A DNA stretch of 60,000 bases from Owenia fusiformis (lineage: Eukaryota > Annelida > Polychaeta > Sabellida > Oweniidae), in contig CAIIXF020000007.1 of NCBI GenBank assembly GCA_903813345.2, positions 25,347,564 to 25,407,563 on the forward strand, in the 5' to 3' direction. Made by a program: the position numbers and the translations under genes. Shown here in pieces: positions 24,401 to 36,097 of this stretch. Below the pieces are notes generated by a model. It did no database searches, was not told the origin of the DNA, and saw only the letters and a list, made by a program, of their open reading frames with translations. Numbering within the stretch: position 1 is the stretch's first letter; the number at the start of each line of letters is the position of its first letter.

Positions 24401-26550
24401 TATACCTAAGTTTGACCACATTTCTGATTTTATACACGCAGGGGGATTTTACAAAGGAGGGGGAGGGGATGCTACTTGTATTTATCCATATGAATAAAGC
24501 TGCAATATACCTAAGTTTGACCACATTTCTGATTTTATACACGCAGGGGGATTTTACAAAGGAGGGGGAGGGGATGCTACTTGTATTTATCCATATGAAT
24601 AAAGCTGCAATATACCTAAGTTTGACCACATTTCTGATTTTAAACACGCAGGGGGATTTTACAAAGGAGGGGGAGGGGATGCTACTTGTATTTATCCATA
24701 TGAATAAAGCTGCAATATACCTAAGTTTGACCACATTTCTGATTTTATACATGCAGGGGGATTTTACAAAGGAGGGGGAGGGGATGCTACTTGTATTTAT
24801 CAATATGAATAAAGCTGCAATATACCTAAGTTTGACCACATTTCTGATTTTATTATCATTATAGCTTGAACTTGAATCCTTGCTTCTTTATCAAATAGTT
24901 CTTCTTACCACCCAGTTTCCTTCTCAACACCATGAAAAAATGAGGAAAAGTAACTCAAAAATCGAATCAAAAAGGTAAGTGCACCACCCCCCCCCCCCCC
25001 CATTCAGACGCACGTGTCATTCAACTATGAAACGCCCATCCTTCAAACTGAAGGAACATTGTGACGGGCCTTTGTAGGGGTTGAGGATCACTCATACATT
25101 CAAACACACTGAAATACATTAATAAATATGAATAACTATTTTCTGTATTTCAGAACCTAAACTGCCATACACCATGAATGACTTCCTTCTTCGGGACCAC
25201 ATAAAGGAGCTGAAGTTTTTCCTACAGAAAAAGCTAAAAGATCAGCCACATCTGTCAAAAGATATAAACAATCGCTTCCAGGATATCGTGTCGATGGACA
25301 AAAGGGCTCAAGATACAAATGGCTTCAGTGAGTGGCGACAGAAAGAATCTGATGCCCTCCATAATATGATTAAGACTAGATTACACACATTGCAGCATCC
25401 CAAAGACTGCAGTACAGCGAAAGTAGTTCAGTGTAAACTAAAGGATGGCTGTGGATTTGGCTGTGGTGTCCATCATCTCTTATATTGTCTTATTATGGCA
25501 TATGCCCTGCAAAGGACTTTGATTATAGATGATGGAAAGTTTAGATATTCTAAAGATGGTCTTAAAGAGTTCCTCAGACCTGTCACCCCATGCACCGTTG
25601 GCGATTTACCAATGTCAGTGGGTGAGATATATATGAATACGCTCAACTCCGATAGAGCACAAAGTGATATCATTGCAAATAAACAGGCGGTTGCTTTGCC
25701 ATTAATTGATGGGTTCGGAGGAGAGCTGAGTAAATATCTTCCTTATTCTGTTCCTCGAGATCTAGGTGAACGTCTCATGAATATTCATGGTCATCCCATT
25801 GTATGGTGGATTGGCCACATACTGTCATACATTATGACACCAAATGAGCAATTCCAAAAGTATTTAGATGATTTGAAATCCCAGATTCAATTTAAGCACC
25901 CCATTGTTGGGGTGCATGTACGCAGAGGCGACAAGATTGCCCAGGAAGCTGAATTCCATGCTTTGAGTGAATATATGGAGAAAGTGGATGAGTATTTTAA
26001 GCAGTTAAAACATGATGGTGCTGACATCAATAAAATGTATGTATATATTGCAACAGATGATCCGGGAGTGATTAAAGAAGCTGAAACAAAATATCCACAA
26101 TACACATATGTTTTGAATTCCACTAATTCTAGGACTACAGGCCACGGAGGATCACAATATACAAGTATAGGCTTCCGTGGAATCTTAACAGATATCCTTC
26201 TCTTATCGCAGACTGATTTCCTTGTTTGTACATTTTCATCCCAAGTCTGCAGATGTGCCTATGAAATTATGCAAACTCTACACATAAATGCTCACGATCG
26301 ATTCCGATCCCTTGATGATAGCTATTACTTTGGTGGTTCGAAGGGGCCTATTGAAGCCAAGGTTTTGTACGATCATATTCCCGTTGATGATAAAGAAGTG
26401 GCAATGACGGCCAATGATATTGTTAATATAGCTGGCAATCACTGGGATGGATTCTCAATGGTGATGTCAAAAGGAAAGAGAGGCTTAGTCCCATCATATA
26501 AAATACAGAAAATCACCAAGCTTGTTCCTTTCCCAACATATACCATTTAA
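15415..26550 (+). CDS. FUT8: Alpha-1,6-fucosyltransferase (FUT8), two coding exons
   Basis: FUT8 is a Golgi type II membrane enzyme that transfers fucose from GDP-fucose to the innermost GlcNAc of N-glycans. Coding exon 1 is 15415-15640: a short cytoplasmic start, a membrane segment (LLFCSIWLSMIVLMAYI, about residues 11-27), then an Asn/Lys/Leu-rich coil around residues 35-62. It ends in phase 1 at a GTAAGT donor. Coding exon 2 is 25154-26550, opening after 'tattcag' in the matching phase and giving a protein of about 540 residues (vertebrate FUT8 about 575). It carries the Cys-rich NPKDC-like block (HPKDCSTAKVVQC), the motif HVRRGD (about 329-334), ATDDP, CTFSSQVCRCAYEIMQTLH, and a C-terminal SH3 domain with GNHWDGFS and GLVPSYK. 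A polyadenylation-type AATAAA lies near 26657. The 9.5 kb intron is full of repeats. Confidence 0.93.
15640..15777 (+). repeat. Tandem duplication of the FUT8 exon 1 donor site
   Basis: A 71 bp block beginning GGTAAGTTTG is followed at once by a 67 bp copy with the same start (15711) and the same end TTTGACATATT. The copies differ by one TTTG unit. Both carry a full GTAAGT donor. Use of the second would add an in-frame stop (TGA at 15676). Confidence 0.9.
15826..16193 (+). repeat. 27 bp minisatellite in FUT8 intron
   Basis: About 13 copies of ATACTCATTCCATACTTGGAGTACCAT. TTGGAG and TTTGAG variants largely alternate, giving a partial 54 bp higher-order unit. Each unit contains an imperfect dyad GAGTACCATATACTC. 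Because 27 is a multiple of three, several frames stay open on both strands; these are not genes. Confidence 0.92.
16869..17921. mobile_element. Inverted-repeat element (family G), copy A, nested in the mariner
   Basis: The ends TGTTACGCGGTA and TACCGCGTAACA are inverse. The 5 bp direct repeat GATGA flanks it (16864-16868 and 17922-17926). Both ends are built of short inverted motifs, for example CATATACCGCAGGTGAATATG-like units in both orientations. There is no ORF. Related copies lie at 37629-38347. It is younger than the mariner it interrupts. Confidence 0.8.
17568..17703. repeat. Imperfect hairpin with arms of about 60 bp inside element A
   Basis: The left arm reads AATATTTCACTCTATTTT, GGTGAATACCTGTA and GGTGATATTCCAC. 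The right arm gives the inverse order GTGGAATATCACTTGTG, TACAGGTATTCACC and GAGTGAAATATTTG. The loop is near 'gcccttcgggc', which is itself a dyad. Confidence 0.8.
18690..19815 (+). repeat. Satellite-like array with a 166 bp higher-order period
   Basis: The landmark CTGTAGGGTTGTATCGATTT and its variants recur with spacings of 166, 160, 166, 166 and 165 bp (18821, 18987, 19147, 19313, 19479, 19644). Each period consists of about four 40 bp subunits built on CTTGCATCAAACCCATG, CCTCCTATTCTCTTTATCTC and similar words. Confidence 0.88.
20618..20930. repeat. Perfect 44 bp-arm hairpin with neighbouring direct copy
   Basis: Arms 20789-20832 and 20858-20901 are exact reverse complements around a 25 bp loop. 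A third copy of the arm's end (TATGCCAGAATACCTATCC) lies upstream at about 20686-20704. A smaller dyad AGATCTCGTT/AACGAGATCT lies at about 20636-20671. This is probably a foldback-type insertion. Confidence 0.85.
21396..21585. mobile_element. 190 bp mariner-type MITE
   Basis: The ends CAGGGTGTACCAAAAAATG and the inverse of CAGGGTGTGCCAAAAATTG are each flanked by TA. The interior is nearly palindromic (TTTTTACAGAAA against TTTCTGTAAAAA). There is no coding content, and the TA target fits Tc1/mariner mobilisation. Confidence 0.88.
21718..22120 (+). repeat. Degenerate tandem repeat of about 31 bp
   Basis: Some twelve variants of 'agtatcatgtacttctaccacagtataatga'-like units occur, with GTACTTCTACC as the strongest word. 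Some neighbouring pairs alternate (cttctagtac / cttttaccac), suggesting a 62 bp dimer. Confidence 0.75.
23205..24855 (+). repeat. 105/107 bp minisatellite in FUT8 intron, about 15 copies
   Basis: The block GGGGATGCTACTTGTATTTA recurs from 23301 to 24786. Spacings are 107 bp for the first part and 105 bp for most of the last part. The two classes differ at CACAGGGGAATT (107) versus CAGGGGGATT (105). Units of 105 bp are in frame, so long spurious ORFs run on both strands. The array ends about 300 bp before FUT8 coding exon 2. Confidence 0.93.
25154..26550 (+). CDS. FUT8: FUT8 coding exon 2: catalytic domain plus SH3
   Basis: One uninterrupted 1,397 bp exon holds the remaining stem, the whole GT23 fold and the SH3 domain. 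Vertebrate FUT8 splits this region over several exons, so introns were lost here or this exon passed through an RNA copy. The motif reads HVRRGDK where the vertebrate protein has HVRRTDK; both arginines are kept. No internal stop or frameshift is present, so the gene looks functional. Confidence 0.93.
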
Positions 26551-27400
26551 AAGTCAATATACATGTAGATCAGGATTTTAAGGTTTAAATGCTTGTGCTA
26601 GTGTCTTAGATTTAACCATGGTATGTCAATATAACAATGGTGAAAATATTACATTTAATAAAATAACACAATTTTGACTTTTTCAAAATATGTATGCCTT
26701 GTTCATTCGATTTTGTATAATTTTAGAAGTGATTACTTACTATTTTAAACAAATTAGGTTCGGATTTGAGACTATGGGTAATAATCAATTCCATTGTATA
26801 ATTAATCTATAACGATAACTTAAATTTGAAATTCAACCTTTTTGTAACATTAACGGACACTTTTTAATTTAGCCAATAATGTCTCTATAGAAATGAGCAA
26901 ATTCCGTGTGCTGTAACGGGTGCTATAATAAACTAGTGAAGTCCAATAGGAGAAAGAAAGCGTTTTTATTCCAACTATGAAGATCACAACATGGCAGACA
27001 TCTTAGATTTAGCAACCCATCATGATTAGCTAGAAAACATCACGTGGTACATAAAAAGTAGGTCAGCGAGCACGTGGCATAATAAACAATTACAGATAGA
27101 TTGATGAGTGAATTATATACTAACACTACATTTAGATGAATATATTTTCATCAGTACTAAATGAATTATAAGTATTATAAATTATAATATTTGCTTCCAA
27201 TAGTTTTGCAGAGTATGTATAGTAACTGCAAACATATCCTAGTTTCTTCATAATATACATTTGTTAAATAAATATTTACATATAGTTGTATACAAAGACA
27301 AAGCATATATAAGTGTAATTTATATATATGAGTGTTATTATACGTAAGTTTTATTAAAAGCTTATAACCTGTGGTGTTAAAACTGTATCAAATTTATAAG
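26551..27400 (+). other. FUT8 3' UTR and AT-rich spacer
   Basis: AATAAA occurs near 26657, about 110 bp past the stop, and is the best polyadenylation candidate. The remainder is AT-rich with no coding or repeat signal that I can support. Confidence 0.5.
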
Positions 27401-27403
27401 GTA

Positions 27404-28235
27404 CAGGGTGACCCAAAAACAGAACCCTCTAAAATGTAATAATTAAATACCCATCCTATAAATCCAATTTTTTATGTGCATACACGAGAATCTATGGATG
27501 ATAATATAATACCAAGTTTGTTACACAAAATTAATTATTTGTGATATCATGGATGATCTTAGAATATGTCCAATTTTCGGAAAATCAACATTGAGACAAA
27601 ATCATTTCTTGAGATTTTATGAGAAATTAAGGCGGAAATTCCAAAGAAGACATGAAATGTAAGTCTCATTTAATATTTCAATTGAAATATGAAGAATAGG
27701 CAATGGTAAAACACTTAAAGTAAAAGATCAGATGACTGAAATTCTTGGTCTCTGAGCAAGAACATCTCAAACTCTGTATGGAATTCCAATGGATGAAATC
27801 CAAGAGATCTTGAAGACAACAGAATGATCAGTCAAGACCATTGAATGACATGTGATATCAAAGTCAAATGTTGAATAATGAGTTGGAAGAGGAAGAAAAG
27901 AGAACTGTTAAACACCTGAATGGAAAAAATGATCAGCTTACACTCATCTCGTGAGGTTTCTAAGAATGGGGGTATGAGAACACCTGAAAGCACTGTGATT
28001 GTGATTATACTGAAAGAAATTCCAAAATATCGCTCAGAAGGTGCAACCAAACCTAAAGATGACTTAAAGGTTTCTGGACGACTTCCTCATTAATGCTCCC
28101 ATTTTTAAAATGGCCATAACAAGAAGAATATTAAATGTACCAAAAGTCTCACATTGTCACTGTACATGAAAAATGAAGCTGGCATTAAAGAAAAAATTAT
28201 TTCATTTTTGGAGGGTTCTGTTTTTGGGTCACCCT
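27404..28235. mobile_element. Degenerate mariner-type element, about 0.83 kb
   Basis: The left end CAGGGTGACCCAAAAACAG, preceded by TA, has as its inverse at the right AGAACCCTCC preceded by AGGGTGACCCAAAAACAG. The right terminal base and TA are mutated (CCCTAC). The interior has broken stretches on the + strand but no intact transposase frame. Confidence 0.75.
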
Positions 28236-28774
28236 ACAAATTAAACGTATAAATATCATATAGTCAAAATTGGATTATAAGTGATATTTTTACTGCTTTT
28301 AAAGGGCAATTATCTCACTCTAGATTCCCCCAAAATGTAACTTCCACTGCCAACGATCAAAAAATTTTATATAGACTTTCTTTTCAGTTATTGTCTAAAC
28401 TTGAAAAATTTGCTCATTTAGTATGTGTATTTCAAAAATTGAAAATGTGTGTGAAGAATAATTTAGTTTGGAACTTGCTATGCTCTTTGCAAGGTGATCA
28501 TGAGCAACCTTTTCAAGCAAGAGGAGGGAAAGCCCCAGAGTTTAAAGATGAAAGACATAATTACGTCTCTTGCTTACCACCTTCGTTCGTTCAAATTTTC
28601 ATCGACTAGTTATCAAATACTACACTTCGATGGGATGTTTTAATTGATATAGGCATATTCCGTACACCTTTCTTTATCTTGATGTGAAATGAGAAGCTAT
28701 GATATTGGTTAACACGCCAGAAATGAACATAATATTATTCGAAGCGTATTTCGAAAATTGTGAAACAGCCATTG

Positions 28775-28905
28775 ATGACGTAATTTGTTTGTCGACTTTT
28801 GACCAATCAGCGACGATGTCATCTCAATACAGATTTACATTATAAGCGTATGTCATCTTTGAACCAAGGGAAAGATCAATACCTGGTGATTTCAGCGGTA
28901 AGTGG
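28775..28905 (+). promoter_or_regulatory. Possible promoter and first exon
   Basis: ATTGATGACGTAAT (CRE-like), GACCAATCAG (CCAAT box), CATTATAAG (TATA-like) and, 60 bp later, a good donor CAGCGGTAAGT occur in the expected order on the + strand. No downstream coding exon was found, so this is only a suggestion. Confidence 0.22.
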
Positions 28906-31080
28906 CGTTTCGTTCAGTGGATGAGCTGCGCGCGCACGCATAAATATGATTATCCAATATAATTAGGGGAGGGATATTTGAAACAGTTTTTGGTCTCAGG
29001 CGCGACCCAGGGCTGTTGTCTTAAGGACATTTCGTTGAAAATAAGCCATTCGGCTAATAATTGGTAAGAGTTTGCGATCTTATAATGTATAACTGTTACT
29101 CAGACACATATTTTGACACGATTCTGGTTGAAATAAGCTTTGAACCGAGAGATATTCACGATTGATATGCACATTTTTGATTGTGCCATTGCTTTTCCAT
29201 TGCTCAATCCATGTATTGATAGAAGTAACATTAATAATGCAGATTGGTTTACTTGCAATACATGGCAGACACTACATATCGGTCTATTAAATACCAGTTT
29301 CAATTGTGCCTTAAATAGTTTTATATTTCCATCCACGGCCTGGAGCCTGGGTGTGTTTGTCTCTTGTGTTTGTGCTTGTGCATGGACTTCTAATCACTAG
29401 CAGAATTTAACATGATGCAAACTCGACATTATAACTCATGCTGTAACATTTTGACTTTGCTGGAAAACAATAGGAATTATTTTTCTTGCCAATCAATCAT
29501 GAATCACAATCAAAATTTCACTATGATCAATCAGGCAATGGTCCAAATCAAGTTATAACATTATATGATATTCAGCAAGAAGTCCGGTAGAAATACAGAA
29601 TATTTAAACATCAAAGCTGAAAGTTAAAAGCTAATCTGTCAATTTTCTGTCTGCAAAAGAGCGTTTACATTTGACACAATAACAGACTGAGTCTTTGAAA
29701 TCTAGGATTCCCCAGGAAAATATGACGTCATACTAATTAGCATAAGGATTTCCCTATTGGTATGGGTCGAGCCTTGTTCGAAAACACAATCCATAAATAC
29801 ATGCTAATTTCTAAGGAGATAGGAAGTGTATAACGTGTTTATCGATTTTGTTCAAAGATTTAATCAATTATCAAATTGTTTAAGTGGATAAAGTGGTAAC
29901 ACTTGCTTCAATTCATAGCGTAATCGACGGATAGAAACTGACCGAATTCCCGATATCCTACCCCGTATTACTGTAGGCTATAAGCACAGTGACCTACAGA
30001 GGGCGCTATCACAAACAAGTACTGCACGAACCGATTAATTCCCGGGTATTGTAACGCCCTTGTTTGAACCCTGGTGTTTCTCCCCCTCTGTTTTCAAACA
30101 GTGTTTTCAGAAACGGAGATCTGCTCAAATATCTATTGATTGAGCAAATAATAGATCATTTTGGATTAAAAATGACTTTTAGAATAAGAATTACAAACGG
30201 AACCCTTTATAAGATTAATCAAAACTTCTAGTTATCTATATAAGGTATAGAGGCAGTTATTGTCCATTATCGTAAACATTAATTAATTGACCTTATTTTA
30301 AAACAATCACAAGTATCACTATATTTCAAGTTTATCGCCAATATAACATATGACAATTTATGCACAAAATGTACTTGTATCTAGAAACCATTTATAACTG
30401 AATGTTGTGAAATCTGATGTGTATGTAAATTGATGCTATTTGTAGATACCACAGATAGTGTTGAGCATAATAAATGCACCTAATAAATTAACTTTATGTA
30501 CAGTATATATCGTCATTTTAATTTTCAACTGAGTGATTATTTTTGCCACTGTCATAAAGTTGTATCAATTCATTTAGTTTTATGACCCAAATTAGCCTTA
30601 GATAAAGTCTTTCAAAGTCTTAAAACAATCTCATTGGTCAGGTTGAGCTCTGTAATTGATTTGATTGGTCATCCACATTTTCAAGAAAACTGTACGGGGG
30701 TAGATCGAAAGGAAACGTTAACTATCTCATGGTCTTCTAAAGAATGCTTATTGAAGGTCATGATTTCTCATGTGATGGCTGATTCCATTCTCTTCAACTC
30801 ATTTTTATTTTAAAACCTGGCCATGACAGTCTGTGTATCTGTAGTTCACACATATATCTGTACACGATAGAGATAAAGGGCATGGATTTCAGCGAAACCA
30901 CATTAATCATTACGACACTTCCAACGTACATTGCACGTAATAACAATGTTATACCACGCTGACATATGTGGGATATACACCATTTTGTATTGAAATACAA
31001 AATTCAGTAAAAAGAGTGGAATTGGCTAGAAATAAATTGGACAAACGTGTACTTAACACTTTAAATTGTAAAGAAAGGTC

Positions 31081-31220
31081 AGGCAAGGTATCAACATGCA
31101 AAATGTCACTACCTGTCATTTGTTACAGACGCCGAAGGTCGAACTTCGAGCGCCGACCGCTGACACGAAAAAATTGGAGACCATAACAATTTGTTACCAC
31201 TTGTGATGGTGACCTAAAAA
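31081..31220 (+). repeat. Short dispersed repeat family S, full copy
   Basis: Forward copy: CAACATGCAAAATGTCAC, CATTTGTTACAGACGC, GCGCCGACCGCTGAC, AAATTGGAGACCATAAC, then a 3' end CACTTGTGATGGTGACC with the family hairpin slightly decayed. Confidence 0.65.
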
Positions 31221-32299
31221 TAAATATTTATTTGAAATTTTCAAGTGAATGTTAATTAAGCACGATCAATAAGAAAATTAAGACACGAGAAACATATTTT
31301 GTAATAACACGATAATTGTTGAAAGTATCTATCATCAATTCCGGTTCTTATTCTAATTAAGTCATATTAACAGTAAAACAATATCAATGATACGTGTAAT
31401 TAACGCTGCAAATGTCAATTTGACGTTAAGGTCGACTGATTTAGTTAAACGATACTTACTACGTGTAGCTAATGGTAAAATCAAATAAAACGTTTCATGT
31501 ACTTTCTCACCGGAATACCCTGACAACGGTAAAGTCAGATACCGTGGTCACAAATGGCGGAAATAACCGTCGCTTCAACTCTCAAATCACTTGGTCCTCG
31601 TTTCAACTTTTCGACTTTATGATGATGTATTATATGAAATCCCAATATCTATCAAATGGGGTCGTGAATCGCTACAATATAGCGTCTTCGATATCGCAGG
31701 GGCGTCGGATCACATTTGAAATGTTGCGTTTTCCAGAAAGTTGGGTGTCGCGGTTACTATCTCTATGGCCGAGGGCAGCGCATGTTGGGGGCTTCGGGGG
31801 TATGCCTCCCGGAAATTTTTTCGAAGACGTTTTTTGGTGCAATCTGAGCGTTTTCAAGGACTATAAATAGTATAGTTCGTTCCTGATAAAACTAAATCTA
31901 TCAGATTAATATTGATACTAAGCTTACCCGTTGGTACAAACCTCGGATCTGGGAAAATTTTGAAATTTGGTTGTATTTGGAGCGAATTTGCAACCATGAT
32001 ATTAACTATGTCAGCTTAACCACTTTAGATCTGTTTAATTACAGAAAATAAATCAATAATATAAATTCCATACATTTTCTTATTGAAATTGAATGAAAAA
32101 ATCCTGTATTATCTATATTGAATTTCAAAAGGATGTTATGCAAGGTTTGACCTTTTTGCATTTTGACCTGCATAAGCACCTGTCTTGCCATTCCTTGATG
32201 TGATGCTTTATATAATATAGTTTTCCGCTCATTTTCCAATTTACGAAATTTACGAAATTGATGAAAGTAATCAATTTCACTAAATTAAAAAATAGCCAT

Positions 32300-32499
32300 C
32301 AGGCCCGTAGCCAGGATTTGCCAAGGGGGTTCTCTTTTTTAAAAATTCCAGGGGGGGTTCACTTGTGACAATTTCGGTCCAAAAATGGCCAAAATCACTT
32401 AAAAAGTGCTCAGAATGGTGAAAAATTGCATGATTTTGATTTTTTTGGTCGGGGGGGGGGGGGGGGGGTGGGGGTGGCATGGCCAGGCTACGGGCCTGG
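32300..32499. mobile_element. hAT-like MITE (family H)
   Basis: The ends CAGGCCCGTAGCC and GGCTACGGGCCTG are perfect inverses. The body has GGCCAAAATCACTTAAAAAG, TGCATGATTTTG and a long poly-G tract (about 32452-32468). The termini resemble hAT elements. An 8 bp target duplication could not be confirmed. A truncated relative lies at 7235-7392. Confidence 0.75.
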
Positions 32500-32535
32500 C
32501 AATGCACTTTGTTGTGTAATATAGGATGTATATTA

Positions 32536-33410
32536 CAGTCCCCTCCATAAGTTTGGCAACCTTTTTTCTCCATTGAACTACGTGTTAAAGCCTCTTTACG
32601 TTTGAATTTTTATTTTCTTAACCGGCGATGAAATACTTATACTATTGATGAAAACGTAACTTGACTTTATTTCCAATACCTCCAAATTTTCTCAATTTTT
32701 TTCCTCAATTACAATAGGTCGAAAATTGATGGTAAATTTGATGAATTTTTGAAAATCGTCATTCCTATGTAATCCAATGGGAAATGGAGGGTTCGGGGCA
32801 AATCAGAAATCGGGATATCTTTTCAGTAAAAGATTCAGCAAAAAATATTTTCATATAGAAAATTGAATTGTCTAACTTTTTTGAACACTAAGTGTTTAGT
32901 TTATTTGATGAATATTAAAGTTACAGCGCTTCAAAGTCATTTTTGAAAAGAATTTTTCGCCCCCTGTCTTATTTCAATGGGAGAGGTTTTTTGAAAAACA
33001 ATTTTGACTTTAAAGCCCTATAACTTTGTTGAACCTGAAGAAACATATCAATCTTTTGTTAAATAAAGTTAGCAAATTCAATTACCTCCCTAACTCGTAT
33101 TTTTTGCAAGGACTTGGATGGATGGATATTCTGTCATATGACTTGCGGCAAACCTACCATTTCCCATTGGTTAACAAGGGAATGTCGATTTTCAAAAATT
33201 CATCAAATTCATCATCAATTTTCGACCTACTGTAATTGAGGAAAAAAATTGAGAAAATTTGGAGGTATTGGAATTAAAGTCAAATTACGTTTCCATCAAT
33301 AGTATAAGTATTTTCATCGCAGGTTAAGTAAATAAAAATTCAAAGGTAAAGAGGCTTTAACACGTAGTTCAATTGGGGAAAAAAGGTTGCCAAACTTATG
33401 GAGGGGAGTG
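32536..33410. mobile_element. 875 bp Tc1-type palindromic element
   Basis: The left end CAGTCCCCTCCATAAGTTTG and right end GGAGGGGAGTG (inverse CACTCCCCTCC) are flanked by TA on both sides. The arms are reverse complements over at least 250 bp (for example AGCCTCTTTACGTTTGAATT versus its inverse near 33350), and weaker symmetry continues to the centre. There is no transposase. The termini and TA target fit a Tc1/mariner non-autonomous element. Confidence 0.85.
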
Positions 33411-33712
33411 TATATACTGTGTTCTGATTGGCTGGAATTTGATGCTTAGCTACATCTATATGTGAATACTGTACATTTTACTTGACTTGTGATAAAATAT
33501 TCATTAAGCCATTAGATGTGGGATTATCGTCAATAAGTACAGATTTAGAACGGACTAGAAATATTGTTTGAAATACAATTTATTGCTTACCCCAGAATGA
33601 GGCAATCTACACTGAACGAAATATAGAGTTAATTGGGAAATCCCGGGTGATATCATAACAATCATGAGTTGAGATATTACAATATACGTATGGAGTGTAA
33701 AGTGAAATCTTA

Positions 33713-34520
33713 CCCTACTATCACACCAAACTAGTTCTCACTACGTTCTCGAAAACGGGCTTCAACTGTGTACGAACGGACTGGACGTACTAAGAACCGT
33801 TTGGGATCTATTTACAAACTTCATCGAACGTACTTGAACGGGTAGGTCCTCTAGAACTTAGACAATGCTCAAAATGTTTTCGTGGTCGTCACGTTCTACA
33901 ATTAGAACGAGTGACAACGTACTAACGACGAGCTGGACGTACTACGAACGGAACCGTCGTACTTCAATCCTACTAGGGACGTTTTAACAACGAGTGGAAC
34001 TGTCTGAGGACGTGTTGAGAACGAGGTAGAACTCATTGCAAACGGGTTTAAACTGATTAAGAACGTATCTAACACTGCTTATGAACGAGTTAGCAAAAAT
34101 ATAGCTATCACACCAAACAGGTTGCCACTTCGTTCTTCAAAACTGGTTCTAAACTGTGTGCGAACGGAATGAACGTAGCTGCAACTTTCTAAGGTCTATT
34201 TACGAACTTTATAAACGTTCTCAGACGGGAATGTGATTTTAGAATTTTGAATCGATTCAAAATTCGATTGCGACCATACCGTTCTGTTAACAGGTCATGA
34301 TGACCTTCTAGACTAAGGGACGCGTTCTACGGCGTTGCACACCGACGTGGTGCGACCTGAACGAACTGCGAACGAGATGGACGTATTGAAGACTGTTTAA
34401 GAACGAAGAAGCTAATTATTTCAGACATATTTTCCGACCACAGCAAGTTTGAGCCCGTTTTACGACGTTTTCGTAGGACTGGCAAGAACGGGTAAGAACG
34501 AGTTTGGTGTGATAGGGGGG
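33713..34520. mobile_element. Inverted-repeat element (family T), copy 2
   Basis: Same ends as at 2702-3279 (CCCTACTATCACACC and GGTGTGATAGGGGGG), with about 230 bp more inside, rich in GAACGxxxT words. A second internal start, CTATCACACCAAAC, lies near 34106, so this may be one copy inserted into or fused with another. Flanks are TTA and TAA. Confidence 0.72.
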
Positions 34521-36090
34521 TAATAGAGTGAAAATACCAAAACAGAAGGAATAAAGTGAACATGCACAAACACATAGCTAACAGCAGTCTAAAGCTTTAA
34601 GATATGCAGAAATTGATAGCTTCAGTCAAATATAAGAGAAAAAAATCTAGATTGCTGAAAATTGTAATATTTTATTAAATGTCTCTTTATTTAGTAATTT
34701 ACACATCTTTTTCAATCTCACTCTCACTATCTGTTTTCTGTAATGTGTGGGTCAATGTTTCTGAAAAAGAATGAATCATTCTCATGATACTGCCAGTTTG
34801 TGGAATCTTTGGCTTGACATAAACATTTAATATACTATTGTATATATCATAATTTACATGACATGGTACAGGAAAACTGTCTTCATATTATCGATTTTCA
34901 AAATAGTGAAAATCAAATTAACAGTCGTTAAACTTCATTACAATTCATGACATTACCCTAACCTTGGAAACATTTTGGAGGGTTGTCCTTAAAATGAAAA
35001 TTATTTAGTATAACAAAATGTAAGATGCAGTAGAAATATAGTAAACAGAAAGGAACACTCTAAATTGTATAGAAAGGCCAGAAAATCTTAATTTTTTTTA
35101 AATATGAGCGAGGAATGGGGTAAAATTAGCATGAGCAGATGGACATTTTATTTTTGAGTAACCAAGACAACAACCACAAAATAATAATTTTATGCTTCAT
35201 TTAACATGTATGTCATTTGAAATGTATACTATTGATTAATGAACAGATTTATTTAACTTGTATATTAACTGATTGTAAATTGTATTCACAAAATAAAGAT
35301 GCAATGAAACCAATATGAAGGTAGACTGACTAAATTGTATAACTCCACAATAATATACTTTGATTTCACTTCTGATCTAAAGAACCAAGGAATCAACAAG
35401 AAATAAAGTAAACAGGCATGTACCCAACTCTCCAAATTGTATAGATATGCCGAAAAACCAGATATTCATTATTGGAAAGTATAAAAAAATACTTTTAAAT
35501 ATCATCTTTAACATCTGTGATGTCATCAGGTCACACCTTGATGTCATTTAGGACGCAAAAAACGTTTTCAAAATTCATCAATTTTGTTTCTCTAAATATT
35601 TTCTAAATATGCCCGGGGATCTATGGTGAGAAAATAATTCTGGTTAACGACTAGCATCATTGCTATCCAGTACGTGGGTCATTGATGAATTTTTCAAAGA
35701 TGCCAAAATAAACTTTAACATTTAAGACTTTAAAGGCAGAATCAGATCTATGGGGAGTGACAAAATTGCAAGCAATGTGTACAATTGACCTACCAATGTA
35801 TTACTCAAATAGCTCAAATATAATGGAGATTTTAACCTGACAATGGAGAGGTTAAGCTTTGCATATATAATCGTAACTGAACCTGTACGTATCACTCGAC
35901 CATATACAAATTCATGTAGCCTTCTCATATAAATAGCCGTTCAAATCCAGTGTTTGTTTAGACTACACCATAGCGTGTAATGATTCTATAGTATGTCATC
36001 GATGCGGTTTTATAGCTGGTTTTCTAATACATATTTTAAACGAGCTCGTTTCGTAAGATTTTTGGCGCTAAATCATGCATGACATACATC
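34521..36090. other. AT-rich spacer
   Basis: I see no gene. AAATTGTATAGA words recur at about 35060, 35330 and 35435, as if from an old repeat. An inverted pair CAATGGAGAGGTTAAGC / GCTTAACCTCTCCACTG spans about 35843-36355. Confidence 0.4.
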
Positions 36091-36097
36091 ATCGTGT

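Noticed and set aside
23740-24864. Long ORFs of 35-residue repeats on both strands
   Set aside because: By-product of the 105 bp array (35 codons per unit); frames break where units are 107 bp.
31472-31870. 132-residue ORF on the + strand
   Set aside because: Low-complexity composition, no domain, and the reverse strand reads a GGIPPKPP-type sequence seen in interspersed repeats; probably repeat DNA.
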